A DNA stretch of 44,596 nt from CAZWDO01 sp964632485 [NCBI: uncultured bacterium] (GTDB taxonomy: Bacteria; JAGOEH01): NCBI GenBank assembly GCA_964632485.1, contig CAZWDO010000018.1, positions 1 through 44,596 of the forward strand, read 5' to 3'. This document shows positions 1 to 8,452 of this stretch, piece after piece. Every line of letters starts with the position of its first letter. Within the stretch, counting starts at the first letter, position 1. A model generated the notes under the pieces. That model saw only the letters and a list, made by a program, of their open reading frames with translations. It was not told where the DNA came from and ran no database searches. The translations under genes were made by a program, and so were the position numbers.

Positions 1-300
1 AAGCTAACTTTCATAATCCCAATGGATTATCGATTCAATGCGCTTGGAATATCCGATAGATCCTGCTAAAATCGATTTTTACTTGACAATAAAAGTATAT
101 TACCTTATATTTAAGCAACCACTATTATCGAAAAGGGATAAACATGGCGAACTTTAGAACCTACACCGCAATCGATATTTTTATTCAATCTCGCCAGTTC
201 AGTTTTATCTCTTCTATTCGGGTATTGGGTGGACCGGTTTTGAAAAACGGTTAATCATCAGACGCCCGCTGGAGAAAATCAGTAAACGAAAGGAAAAGAT
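1..300. other. Leader region without a convincing gene
   Basis: No recognisable gene lies here. Bases 1-69 are open on the plus strand up to a TAA and could be the 3' end of a gene that starts outside the window, but the 22 residues match nothing I know. A 36-codon frame at 144-254 begins with ATG a few bases after AAAAGGG and lies downstream of the promoter at 83-111. It could be a small protein or a leader, but its peptide has no recognisable motif. The ribosome binding site for the next gene (AAAGGA) ends a few bases before 301. Confidence 0.4.
83..111 (+). promoter_or_regulatory. Sigma-70-type promoter for the DUF554 gene
   Basis: TTGACA at 83-88 and TATATT at 106-111 are separated by exactly 17 bases, a near-perfect housekeeping promoter. 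It points towards the DUF554 gene at 301, which would leave an untranslated leader of about 180 bases containing the small frame at 144-254. Confidence 0.7.
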
Positions 301-984
301 ATGCCTTGGGGCACACTGATCAATACAGCCGCCGTGCTTGTCGGCAGTCTGTTGGGACTTTTACTGCATCGTAGGTATCCCCAACGGATTAAAGAAATTG
401 TTTTTCAGGGTATCGGACTATTTACATTGATTATCGGCATGAGTATGGCGCTCAAGGCTGCCAATTTTCTGCAACTGGTATTCAGTATATTGTTGGGCGG
501 CATTTTGGGTGAAGGTTTGCGGTTGGATCAACGGATCGAATCATTGGGAGAGCGACTGAAAAAATTATTCCGTTCTCAAAACTCACGCTTTATCGATGGG
601 TTGGTAACGGCCTTTTTACTTTTTTGTGTCGGTTCAATGACGATTATCGGCGCGATTGATGAAGGATTGCGCGGTGACAGGACCCTGCTTTTAACCAAAT
701 CGCTGATGGACGGATTTAGTTCGATCGCCCTGGCATCCACTTTTGGCGGTGGAGTGGCCGTTTCCGCACTGTTCCTGTTTCTTTTCCAGAGTTCGATTAC
801 CCTTCTGGCCGGATATTTGGAAAATGTGTTTACTTCTTTTATGTTGATGCAAATAACCGCTATCGGCGGCGCGCTGATACTGGGCATTGGCATCAATCTG
901 CTGGAACTGCGTTCACTGCGGGTGATCAACCTTCTGCCGTCGCTGTTGATCGGGGTCATCCTGGCGTTGATCTTCCCGGGATAA
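301..984 (+). CDS. DUF554 family integral membrane protein
   Basis: This 227-residue protein is almost entirely hydrophobic, with about seven membrane segments, and has the layout of the DUF554 family (YdfK/YqgA-like). Family signs are the N-terminal GTLINTAAVLVGSLLG stretch, the glycine-rich GGILGEGLRLDQRIE segment near residue 65, and FCVGSMTIIGAIDEG near residue 108. The family is widespread in bacteria and is thought to be a transporter, but its substrate is not established. The ATG at 301 follows AAAGGA at a good distance. It is a single-gene unit behind its own promoter and runs convergently into the next gene, with only 15 bases between the two stop codons. The family call is firm; the function is unknown. 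Confidence 0.85.
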   Translation: MPWGTLINTAAVLVGSLLGLLLHRRYPQRIKEIVFQGIGLFTLIIGMSMALKAANFLQLVFSILLGGILGEGLRLDQRIESLGERLKKLFRSQNSRFIDGLVTAFLLFCVGSMTIIGAIDEGLRGDRTLLLTKSLMDGFSSIALASTFGGGVAVSALFLFLFQSSITLLAGYLENVFTSFMLMQITAIGGALILGIGINLLELRSLRVINLLPSLLIGVILALIFPG

Positions 985-999
985 AGATAAAATCAACGC

Positions 1000-2520
1000 T
1001 TATCTGAAATTTTTTAATTCAAGATGCTCAATCAGTTTTTCACCGCTCATCAGATAGAATTTTTCATACAAAATACGCATCACCTCATCCGCATAGTTAT
1101 GGGTTGATTTATCCAGCAGGTTATTTTTTTCTTTAATATCAGTAAAATAGCCTGGAGAAGTCCGGTCGATGCCCATAAAGAAAAAACCCTTATCGATTGC
1201 TGCCCGGCTGCTAATTGAATTATCATAAACCAATTCCCCCGATTCGGGAATCAGAATTCGCAGCATACCTTCCTGGCGCCGCACGACACCACTTTTTCCC
1301 ACGAGAAATGGCACTCCGTTCAGTCGTTCGACATTCATGCGGTCATCCAGAATCTGTCCGGCAATTATATAATCAACATTCAACGTACGACCCAAACGTT
1401 CAAGAGCGCTTTTCAATAAAATAGTTTGGGGAGTAATCGCCATTTCTTTAATGACGCGTTGAACGATTTCATCATCAATCAGACGGAAATCGCCCGAATA
1501 GGCAATTTTTTCCCTGAGCCGCCGGGAAATCAATTCTCCAACCCCGCCTTTGGTTTGATCCAGAAAATCGATGAAGGCAATGGTTACAATATTTTCCGGA
1601 GTAATAGGGTATTCCTTAATTTCAATGGGAACGGCAAACAAGTCTTTTGTAAAATTCACGCCCATTATGAGATTTGTCCGCGGCATGGTCTCAAAGAGAT
1701 CAAAATCGACGGCCATATTGAGCGAAAGGTTTTTACCCAGACGGAAGGTAAGTCCCGGGGTTAATGAGACAGGGTCATTGACTTGCGCTACTTCGGCCCT
1801 CAGCATGGCGCCGGCATATTCCAGGTAGATGCCGATGCGGGGATGAAGCTGATAATTCATAGAAATGACAAACGGAAACTGCGGGCAAGTGGTTCCCTGT
1901 GTATAATCAGCGGTGACTCCCTGGTATCCTTCGCCGATGCGAAAGATAGTCTGATCTTTGTGCATAAAACCATCTGAGAGGGGAAGGCGATAATAAGCCA
2001 GATTCAGAGCGAACGTTACCTGGTTGTATTGAAACGCCGTCTGATAACCCATCCAGAAAGCCAGTTTCCGCGCGCTATAGGGGCGAATAAAGGGATAGGA
2101 GAGCGCTAAAGGGTCTTCTTTAAAACCGGTAGGGAGAGTGGCCAAAACCTGAAAACTATTGGCCCAACTCGAAAATTTCAGAAAAGGGGGTATATATTTA
2201 AGTCCCAGAGAAAAATCTCCACTGCCGTAGCGAAAATTATCAATAACATCAACATAATAGGGGAAACTCAATTTTATATCCAAATCATTACGGAATCCAT
2301 AGACCAGCCCCCCACGGGTGGTCATATAATACTCACCCACATATTCCGGACGAAAATTATCCCGGGCATATTCCTGGTAAAGTGAAAGTCCCAACTTGCC
2401 CTTGCCAAGTCCCAGTGGAAGTATCCCTCGCAAATGCGAATACCCGCCATCGATTCCCCATGCGAAAACCGATAAATGCGCGAGAATGATCAGCCATATT
2501 ATATTAACAAAGCGCGTCAA
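1000..2520 (-). CDS. Outer-membrane beta-barrel fused to a CsgG/FlgO-like domain
   Basis: The 506-residue product starts with a signal peptide (roughly residues 1-21). Residues about 22-300 are rich in alternating aromatic and glycine residues with barrel-like strands (for example GDFSLGLKYIPPF and FALNLAYYRL). From about residue 308 it changes to a mixed alpha/beta domain that resembles the periplasmic fold of CsgG, FlgO and TolB-N proteins: VTIAFIDFLDQT, then RRLREKIAYSGDFRLID, then LNVDYIIAGQILD. That second domain normally belongs to lipoproteins, so a covalent union with a barrel is unusual. The start codon is TTG at 2520, chosen because AAGGAGC lies 8 bases upstream and no ATG fits the signal peptide. 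It is the last gene of the guaB run and sits 90 bases after the FlhB-like gene. A flagellar or secretion-related envelope role is only inferred from that neighbour. Confidence 0.7.
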   Translation of the reverse strand: MTRFVNIIWLIILAHLSVFAWGIDGGYSHLRGILPLGLGKGKLGLSLYQEYARDNFRPEYVGEYYMTTRGGLVYGFRNDLDIKLSFPYYVDVIDNFRYGSGDFSLGLKYIPPFLKFSSWANSFQVLATLPTGFKEDPLALSYPFIRPYSARKLAFWMGYQTAFQYNQVTFALNLAYYRLPLSDGFMHKDQTIFRIGEGYQGVTADYTQGTTCPQFPFVISMNYQLHPRIGIYLEYAGAMLRAEVAQVNDPVSLTPGLTFRLGKNLSLNMAVDFDLFETMPRTNLIMGVNFTKDLFAVPIEIKEYPITPENIVTIAFIDFLDQTKGGVGELISRRLREKIAYSGDFRLIDDEIVQRVIKEMAITPQTILLKSALERLGRTLNVDYIIAGQILDDRMNVERLNGVPFLVGKSGVVRRQEGMLRILIPESGELVYDNSISSRAAIDKGFFFMGIDRTSPGYFTDIKEKNNLLDKSTHNYADEVMRILYEKFYLMSGEKLIEHLELKNFR

Positions 2521-2610
2521 CAGCGGGCTCCTTGTTGAAGGTTAAGTGCCAATGAGGTTCAGTTGATAAAATTATTGCACAATTTGTGCCAAACCGACAA
2601 AAAAGCAACG

Positions 2611-2862
2611 CTATTTATGGCGCCGATAGATAAAGGCGAGCACTTCCGCCACAGCCTGATAGAGTGTTTCCGGAATGGGGTAGTCCAGTTCAAGAGGAAA
2701 CAACAAGGAAAGCAGCGCGGGGTCCTCATGGATGGGCACTCCATGAGTTTTAGCCAGTTCGATCATTTTCTCCGCGATCAAACCCTGGCCTTTGGCGCTT
2801 ATTTTGGGCGCGACATCCCGGGATGAATCGTATTTTAAGGCGACAGCTTTTTTTCGTTCCAT
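2611..2862 (-). CDS. Orphan FlhB C-terminal-domain protein (YlqH/FhlX-like)
   Basis: At 83 residues this is just the cytoplasmic C-terminal domain of FlhB, without the membrane part. AVALKYDSS, APKISAKGQGLIAEKMIELA, GVPIHEDPALLSLL and IPETLYQAVAEVLAFIY follow the FlhB/YscU pattern closely and start just where the peptide after the NPTH self-cleavage site would start. Such free-standing copies are known in other bacteria (YlqH of Bacillus, FhlX elsewhere) and can partly replace the FlhB C-terminal fragment in the substrate switch of flagellar export. It lies 11 bases after the FliK-like gene, the same pairing as ylqG-ylqH. It is far from the main flagellar cluster of this window. Family call is strong; a role in export switching is inferred. 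Confidence 0.85.
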   Translation of the reverse strand: MERKKAVALKYDSSRDVAPKISAKGQGLIAEKMIELAKTHGVPIHEDPALLSLLFPLELDYPIPETLYQAVAEVLAFIYRRHK

Positions 2863-2873
2863 TAAATCCTCGT

Positions 2874-3926
2874 CTATACCTGGAAATCAATTTGACCGCC
2901 TTGCGACATTGCCGGCCAAAATTGTTGGGGAAGAGGAATTACATCACCCACTTCGGTTGTTATTTTCTGGAGAGGAATGGAAAGACCCGCCAATTTTTCG
3001 ATCAATTCATCGCTTGACAGGGATAAACGTTGCAGGAGTTCCTCATCAGGCGAACGAAATTTTAGCAGCAACGCCGCATCCGGACGATAAAAAAAGTGTG
3101 TTTCCAACCAGGTTTGATTCAGCGGGGTCTGAAAAATCAGATAGACGGTATCGGCCTCCCTGTTTTTGCGTTGAGCCATCCAGCCCTGCCGCCATTGTTC
3201 CGCTTCCCGGTAAAGCCAGGGGTAAAGCATGAAAGGTGAAATATCGAGACGGTTAAAAAGTTGGATACCCCAAATCGTTTGCCAGGATTGATGCCAGAGA
3301 GCAGCCAATTCTTTAGTTTCAGAACCCTCGCCACTATTTTTCATTAAACCTTGGCTCCACTCGAGTAATTGTCGAAAACCCACCAGATTTTTTTGGCCCT
3401 TATCCTCCGGCATCAAGGCCGTGACCCACCGATGGGGGAAAAGCAACGGTGTCTCGCCCCCGTCTCCTTCCAGTTGGGAGATCAGGGTTTGTTTATCCTC
3501 TGGGACCAATTCCTGCAGTAGATTCAGGAAACGGTCCAGTTCAAATTGTCCGGAAAGGAGTTGCCCCAGGGATTTCTGAAAAAAAGGATGCTGGAAGGGA
3601 GTATCCGTCAGCCATTGAGAGATTTGACGATTGATTTGTTGGTTGAAAAGATTATCAGTAGCGGTCAATTCGCCCTCGGTATCACCCGTCAGGGGATTAA
3701 GCAGTTGGAATATCAATTGAGGGAAATTCCCTTTAACACGGGCTATAACCGCTTGGCCGGGTTGCAGCGATACCTGAGAGAACGCGATCCAGCGTTTGTC
3801 TTTAACCTGGATAAGATAATGATTATCATCCAGGACCCGCACAATGGTTCCCCTCACGGTTTTACCCGGTAATAACATTGAAGCCGAAGATTTAGAAGAT
3901 GAGGAGGATGGAGGTATATTCACCAT
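2874..3926 (-). CDS. FliK/YlqG-like flagellar hook-length control protein
   Basis: The 350-residue protein has a low-complexity serine-rich start, a small beta-rich segment (GKTVRGTIVRVLDDNHYLIQV), a helical middle, and a C-terminal region of about 90 residues starting at VYLIFQTPLNQTWLETHFFY. That region resembles the hook-length control domain of FliK (Flg_hook). It is paired with an orphan FlhB C-terminal domain gene just downstream, as ylqG and ylqH are in Bacillus. FliK-type proteins interact with the FlhB C-terminal domain to switch export from hook to filament subunits. The ATG at 3926 follows CTAAGGA. No signal peptide is present, as expected for a protein exported by the flagellar apparatus or acting in the cytoplasm. 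The identification rests on the context as much as on sequence. Confidence 0.65.
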   Translation of the reverse strand: MVNIPPSSSSSKSSASMLLPGKTVRGTIVRVLDDNHYLIQVKDKRWIAFSQVSLQPGQAVIARVKGNFPQLIFQLLNPLTGDTEGELTATDNLFNQQINRQISQWLTDTPFQHPFFQKSLGQLLSGQFELDRFLNLLQELVPEDKQTLISQLEGDGGETPLLFPHRWVTALMPEDKGQKNLVGFRQLLEWSQGLMKNSGEGSETKELAALWHQSWQTIWGIQLFNRLDISPFMLYPWLYREAEQWRQGWMAQRKNREADTVYLIFQTPLNQTWLETHFFYRPDAALLLKFRSPDEELLQRLSLSSDELIEKLAGLSIPLQKITTEVGDVIPLPQQFWPAMSQGGQIDFQV

Positions 3927-4013
3927 GATTCCTTAGGGAGTTCGCGATGGCTCACATTTTCAATCCTGACAGCGGTCGGGCCCGGCGCAGGGATCCAGAG
4001 GGATATAATCTCC

Positions 4014-5408
4014 TCAGGATTTGGTTGGGGGGAGATGAATCGGTAATCCCAGAGCCATTTCTGCAGATTCGCGGACAATTTCAGATAAAGTCGGGTGAGC
4101 GATGCAGGTATGCGCCAGTTGTTGGACCGTGATCTGCTGACTCATGGCTAAGGCATAAAGCGCAATCAGTTCTGTTGCCTGGGCACCGACAATCTGAACG
4201 GCCAGGATTTGGCCGTTTTCCGGATTAAAGGTCAGTTTGAGTTTTCCCATGTAATCGTCAATAGCAATTGCCTTGCCAATAGCTTGATAAGGGAAAACGA
4301 CTGTTCGCGCGCCACTATCTTCAACTCGGGAGGGTCCAACAGCCGCAAATTGGGGGCTGGAATATATGCAGCGGGGGATCAAATTATAATCAATCGGGAG
4401 CTGACTTTGGTCTATCAAGTTTTCAAGGACATTCAAGGCTTCATCGGAAGCCGCGTGGGCCAGTTGAAGGGTAGGAATCATATCACCGATGGCCCAGACG
4501 TTTTCAATGCCCGTAGCCAGTTGAGCATCGGTTGTTACAAACCCCTTTTCGCAGCGCAACGAGAGGGATTGAACGGTTGTTTCATCAACAACAGGTTGAC
4601 GGCCAATGGCAACCAGAACCCGATCGACCTGCAAATTGGAGGATTGCGCTCCTTGCTTCAAGACAAGATTTGAATGGGTTTCATTATATTGAAGTTCTTC
4701 CAGCCGTGTATCAGTTAAAAAACGAATCTTCATCTTTTTTAGCTGAGCAGTCACCAGTTCCGCGAATTCGGGGTCTTCCAGGGGGAGGACATGGGGCATC
4801 ACTTCGATCACGCTTACTTCCACCCCTACCGCAGCGAAGATATAAGCGAATTCCAAACCGATAGCCCCGGCCCCGATTATAGCCAGACGCTCCGGCAAGT
4901 CTTTCATTAACAAAGCCTCATTGCTGGAAATAATACGATCACCGTCAAAAGGGATCCCCGGCAGCCCGCGGGGCTCGGAACCGGTGGCCAAAACCAGGTT
5001 TTTATAGGTGATTTCCTGCTCATCTTCCCCTGAACGGATACGAATTCTATATGGAGCGATCGCCTGGCCATATCCCTGAAAAACGGCCACCCCATTCTCA
5101 CGGAGCAGATAGCCGATGCTTTTCGCGAGCCGATCCGCCACACGGCGGCTTTTATCAATCAATTGCGGCCAGTTTATAGTCGGCAATATATCAAATATTT
5201 TATTCTGTACTCCTTTTTTCAGCTCCTGGTACAAATCAATATAATGGATAATGGATTTAGTGGGAATACAGCCGATATTCAGACAGGTTCCGCCCAGTTT
5301 GTCTTTTTCAACAAGAGCCGTACGCAGACCTTTTTGCGCGGCGCGAATAGCAGCGACGTAACCGCCCGGCCCCCCGCCGATAACCACGACATCAAATTCC
5401 TGAGGCAT
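4014..5408 (-). CDS. lpdA: Dihydrolipoyl dehydrogenase (E3)
   Basis: This flavoprotein reoxidises dihydrolipoyl groups of 2-oxoacid dehydrogenases or of the glycine cleavage system, passing electrons to NAD+. The 464 residues show the N-terminal FAD-binding GGGPGGY (11-17), the redox-active disulfide in GGTCLNIGCIPTKS (Cys42 and Cys47), a second nucleotide-binding GAGAIGLEFA, the FAD contact AIGDM, and the dimer-interface HPTLSE with the His438-Glu443 pair. The ATG at 5408 was chosen because AAGGAG lies 6 bases upstream; an in-frame TTG at 5414 lies between the two. No E1, E2 or glycine-cleavage gene is adjacent, but lipA lies about 20 kb away in the same window. It follows the radical SAM gene by 21 bases. 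Confidence 0.95.
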   Translation of the reverse strand: MPQEFDVVVIGGGPGGYVAAIRAAQKGLRTALVEKDKLGGTCLNIGCIPTKSIIHYIDLYQELKKGVQNKIFDILPTINWPQLIDKSRRVADRLAKSIGYLLRENGVAVFQGYGQAIAPYRIRIRSGEDEQEITYKNLVLATGSEPRGLPGIPFDGDRIISSNEALLMKDLPERLAIIGAGAIGLEFAYIFAAVGVEVSVIEVMPHVLPLEDPEFAELVTAQLKKMKIRFLTDTRLEELQYNETHSNLVLKQGAQSSNLQVDRVLVAIGRQPVVDETTVQSLSLRCEKGFVTTDAQLATGIENVWAIGDMIPTLQLAHAASDEALNVLENLIDQSQLPIDYNLIPRCIYSSPQFAAVGPSRVEDSGARTVVFPYQAIGKAIAIDDYMGKLKLTFNPENGQILAVQIVGAQATELIALYALAMSQQITVQQLAHTCIAHPTLSEIVRESAEMALGLPIHLPPTKS

Positions 5409-5429
5409 AACCAACTCCTTATAAAAACA

Positions 5430-6479
5430 TTATAAAGTCATTTTCTTTCGATGATAAACCGGCAAGGTATGTTTTCGGCTCCACCAACTGGCAAATTGGC
5501 GAGAAAACCAGTACCACAGATTTTGGCCTCCACGGCAATTCCGGCATACCGGGTGATGCAGTCGGCCGCTGGTGAAATCTTCACGCAAGCGTTCGGCTAA
5601 AGGAGAATCCAGAGCATCTTCCAGGCTATTCTGTCGCAGATCGCCCAGTACAATCTGGCCGTCAAAATCGTTGCAGCAGGGAACAACCCGACCATCCCAC
5701 AAAATTCCCAATTGATTGACTAAGGCATTACAACTGCCAAAATAAGCGGGATAATTTTTCTTCTCGCCCTGGGTTCCGCCAAAGGTCGTCACTTGTCTGG
5801 AAATTAAATGGATATGAGGCAATATTTCAACGGAATAAGCCTGATTGAACGTATAAGGCAAAGGTGGAAATCCCTTGTCTTTATCTATAGTCGCGCGGGA
5901 CCATTCTTCAAACTGGCGGTAAATAAAACGGAAACTATGGGTTACATAGCGATTGAGCGAGAGATCGCGGAAAATCTGCCAGGGAGTTTTTGAAAAAAAA
6001 TGGATATAAACATGCTGTTCCGATTTCCGCCGGTAATGTTGTTCGAGATAAGCAAGAATCCCCTGCCAATAATTCTCCCAATCCATCTGGGTCGGCGCTT
6101 TGAGACGAAAAGCCTCCGGACCGTAGGTTTGGAGGCTGATATGTAGTTCATCCAACGGGGAATCCAGTAACTGCTGGTTCATCTCCGGTGAAAATTTTCC
6201 CGCGTTGGTGTGGATAATGCTGTTCAACCCGAGCTGATGAATTTTATCCAGTAATTCAAACAGATAGGGAACCAGCAACGGTTCTCCCATCAGGAAAAGC
6301 ACGATCCGTTGTGATATATTCTTTTCCCTGATTTCATGGAGGACGCGTTCAGCCAGTTGTTGATCCATGATACCCTTCGGACGGCTCATAATGTCATAGG
6401 GACAAAAAGGGCAATGAAAATTACAGATATTGGTGATTTCCAGAAAAATATCGTAAACCCGCCGGGGTGGATGTATCAT
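5430..6479 (-). CDS. Radical SAM/SPASM domain enzyme, substrate unknown
   Basis: The 349-residue protein carries the 4Fe-4S motif CNFHCPFC (Cys19, Cys23, Cys26) near the N terminus, followed by FLMGEPLL, which corresponds to the SAM-binding GGEPLL-type loop. The C-terminal third has a SPASM-like cysteine set: a Cys in GSCNAL, CC in GRVVPCCND, and CRNC near the end, which would hold one or two auxiliary clusters. SPASM enzymes act in peptide modification, cofactor maturation or sulfatase activation, but many have unknown substrates. No precursor-peptide gene is seen beside it. It starts 3 bases after the guaB stop, so it is probably expressed with guaB and lpdA. The class is clear; I cannot name a substrate. 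Confidence 0.85.
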   Translation of the reverse strand: MIHPPRRVYDIFLEITNICNFHCPFCPYDIMSRPKGIMDQQLAERVLHEIREKNISQRIVLFLMGEPLLVPYLFELLDKIHQLGLNSIIHTNAGKFSPEMNQQLLDSPLDELHISLQTYGPEAFRLKAPTQMDWENYWQGILAYLEQHYRRKSEQHVYIHFFSKTPWQIFRDLSLNRYVTHSFRFIYRQFEEWSRATIDKDKGFPPLPYTFNQAYSVEILPHIHLISRQVTTFGGTQGEKKNYPAYFGSCNALVNQLGILWDGRVVPCCNDFDGQIVLGDLRQNSLEDALDSPLAERLREDFTSGRLHHPVCRNCRGGQNLWYWFSRQFASWWSRKHTLPVYHRKKMTL

Positions 6480-6482
6480 GGG

Positions 6483-7943
6483 TTATCGTTCCAACCAATA
6501 GTTGGGCGCTTCCCGGGTAATCGTAATATCATGGGGATGGTTTTCACGGAAAGAGGCATTGGAAATCTGGATAAACTCCCCGGTTTTACGGAGGGTTTCG
6601 ATATCTTTGGCGCCGCAATAGCCCATGCCGGCGCGCAATCCACCGATTAATTGATAGATATAGTCATTCACCGGACCTTTATAGGGCACACGTCCTTCAA
6701 TGCCTTCCGGGACAAATTTGGAGGATTCGACATCGCTCTGAAAATAACGGTCTTTCGAGCCTTTCTTCATCGCTTCGACGGACCCCATCCCACGATAGGT
6801 TTTGAATTTGCGTCCCTGATAGAGAATTGTTTCCCCAGGGCTTTCATCGGTACCAGCAAAAAGAAACCCGATCATAACGCAAGAAGCCCCGGCGGCCAGG
6901 GCTTTAGTGATATCGCCTGAGTACTTGATTCCGCCATCGGCGATAACTGGTATATCATAACGGTTCGCCACGTCAGCGCAATCCATGATCGCGCTGATTT
7001 GAGGAACACCGATACCGGCAATCACGCGGGTGGTGCAGATCGCGGAAGGGCCCATCCCCACTTTAATGGCATCCGCGCCGGCATCAATGAGAAATTGAGC
7101 CGCTTCTCCGGTCGCAATATTTCCGGCAATCACATCAACGGAGGGAAAACTTAGTTTTAATTTTTTGATGGCATCGAAAACCATTTGGGAATGGCCGTGG
7201 GCCGTATCGACCACCAGAACATCCACTCCGGCAGAGATCAATTCTGCCGCCCGTTCGGCGAAATCACCCGCCACACCCACCGCGGCGCCGCAAAGCAAAC
7301 GTCCTTGTTTGTCAATACTCGCCGCAGGATAATTCCGTTTCTTTAATATATCTTTTATCGTAATCAAACCTTTAAGATTAAAATCATGATCAACGACCAT
7401 CAGTTTTTCAATCTTATTGCGATGCAACAATTCCTTGGCTTCATCGGGCGAAACACCTTCCAGGGCAGTGATCAAATTATCCTTGGTCATTATATCTCGG
7501 ACCAAGGCCGTCAGTTTCGTTTCGAATCGCAGATCGCGGTTAGTCAGAATACCTGCCAGTTTTTGTCCTTCCACCACAGGGACACCGGAGATGTTATGCT
7601 CTTTCATCAAATTCAAGGTATCGGCGATTGTATCGTCTGGACCGACTGTGATGGGATTGCTAATCATCCCGCTTTCAAAGCGTTTAACCAGATGTACTTC
7701 TTTTTTTTGTTCCAGAATAGTTAAATTCTTATGAATAATACCAATGCCGCCTTCCAACGCAAGGGCAATCGCCATACGTGATTCTGAAACCGTATCCATC
7801 GCCGCGCTGAGAAGGGGGATATTCAATCTAATTTTCCGGGTCAATTGAGTTTTTACATTGGCATCTCCCGGTAATACGGAAGATTGACGGGGAATAAGCA
7901 ATACATCGTCAAAGGTAATCCCTTGTTTTAAAATCTTGGCCAT
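6483..7943 (-). CDS. guaB: Inosine-5'-monophosphate dehydrogenase
   Basis: GuaB oxidises IMP to XMP with NAD+, the committed step of guanine nucleotide synthesis. The 486-residue protein has the split TIM barrel with two inserted CBS domains (about residues 90-210, including [20 protein letters not shown]). The catalytic loop is GPSAICTT with Cys303. GGIKYSGD and the mobile-flap region [10 protein letters not shown] are intact, as is the late RVPYKGPV. The start is ATG 7943, which follows AAAGGAGCCCTT; an upstream TTG frame start at 7958 overlaps that ribosome binding site and is not used. The start lies 11 bases after the HIT gene stop, inside a tightly packed minus-strand run. Confidence 0.97.
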   Translation of the reverse strand: MAKILKQGITFDDVLLIPRQSSVLPGDANVKTQLTRKIRLNIPLLSAAMDTVSESRMAIALALEGGIGIIHKNLTILEQKKEVHLVKRFESGMISNPITVGPDDTIADTLNLMKEHNISGVPVVEGQKLAGILTNRDLRFETKLTALVRDIMTKDNLITALEGVSPDEAKELLHRNKIEKLMVVDHDFNLKGLITIKDILKKRNYPAASIDKQGRLLCGAAVGVAGDFAERAAELISAGVDVLVVDTAHGHSQMVFDAIKKLKLSFPSVDVIAGNIATGEAAQFLIDAGADAIKVGMGPSAICTTRVIAGIGVPQISAIMDCADVANRYDIPVIADGGIKYSGDITKALAAGASCVMIGFLFAGTDESPGETILYQGRKFKTYRGMGSVEAMKKGSKDRYFQSDVESSKFVPEGIEGRVPYKGPVNDYIYQLIGGLRAGMGYCGAKDIETLRKTGEFIQISNASFRENHPHDITITREAPNYWLER

Positions 7944-7954
7944 AAGGGCTCCTT

Positions 7955-8452
7955 TCAATGAGTAACCATGACATCAAAAGCTTGTTTTAATTTTGAATAC
8001 GTTTTGTCAAGGGCTTCGGAAATAACCCGCGTATCGCCCAGGACAGGCATAAAATTTGTATCACCGTTCCAGCGGGGAACAATATGCAAATGCAAATGAT
8101 CCACCAATCCGGCGCCGGCCGTGCGGCCGATATTATAGCCCAGATTGAAACCATGGGGATTGAAAAGCTGATTCATAAGTCGAACCACCATCTGGGAAAG
8201 CCGATCGATTTCAGCCAATGATGCCGCCGGCAACTCCTCAAAGATAACTCCATGCAAGATGGGAGCAATCATCAAATGTCCGTTGTTGTAGGGATAACGA
8301 TTCATAATAACCATAGCCGTTTCATTGCGATAGACAACCAGATTCCGGGCATCCTGCTCCTTGGGAGCTTGAAAAGCCGCGCAAATAAAACAAGCAGAGC
8401 AACTCGCTTTCTCAATATACTCCATGCGCCAGGGAGCCCATAATCGTTCCAT
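7955..8452 (-). CDS. HIT family nucleotide hydrolase/phosphorylase
   Basis: The 165-residue protein carries the histidine triad HLHLHIV (His119, His121, His123), which catalyses attack on the alpha phosphate of nucleotides. YPYNNGHLMIAP and the SCSACFIC cysteine cluster (Cys18, Cys21, Cys24) place it in the branch close to Ap4A phosphorylase/hydrolase-like HIT proteins, where the cysteines bind zinc. The substrate is probably a dinucleoside polyphosphate or nucleoside phosphoramidate, but this is family inference. The ATG overlaps the upstream stop by one base (TGATG style overlap), suggesting coupled translation. Its location before guaB fits a nucleotide housekeeping role. Confidence 0.9.
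   Translation of the reverse strand: MERLWAPWRMEYIEKASCSACFICAAFQAPKEQDARNLVVYRNETAMVIMNRYPYNNGHLMIAPILHGVIFEELPAASLAEIDRLSQMVVRLMNQLFNPHGFNLGYNIGRTAGAGLVDHLHLHIVPRWNGDTNFMPVLGDTRVISEALDKTYSKLKQAFDVMVTH

Noticed and set aside
1-69. Open frame ending in TAA at the window edge
   Set aside because: Only 22 codons are visible and match nothing; it could be the end of a gene or chance, so it is not listed as a gene.
2792-3232. Plus-strand frame opposite the FliK-like gene
   Set aside because: No family pattern and antisense to a credible pair of genes.
5409-5414. TTG start for lpdA
   Set aside because: The ATG at 5408 has AAGGAG at the right distance; the TTG lies in the spacer between that site and the ATG.
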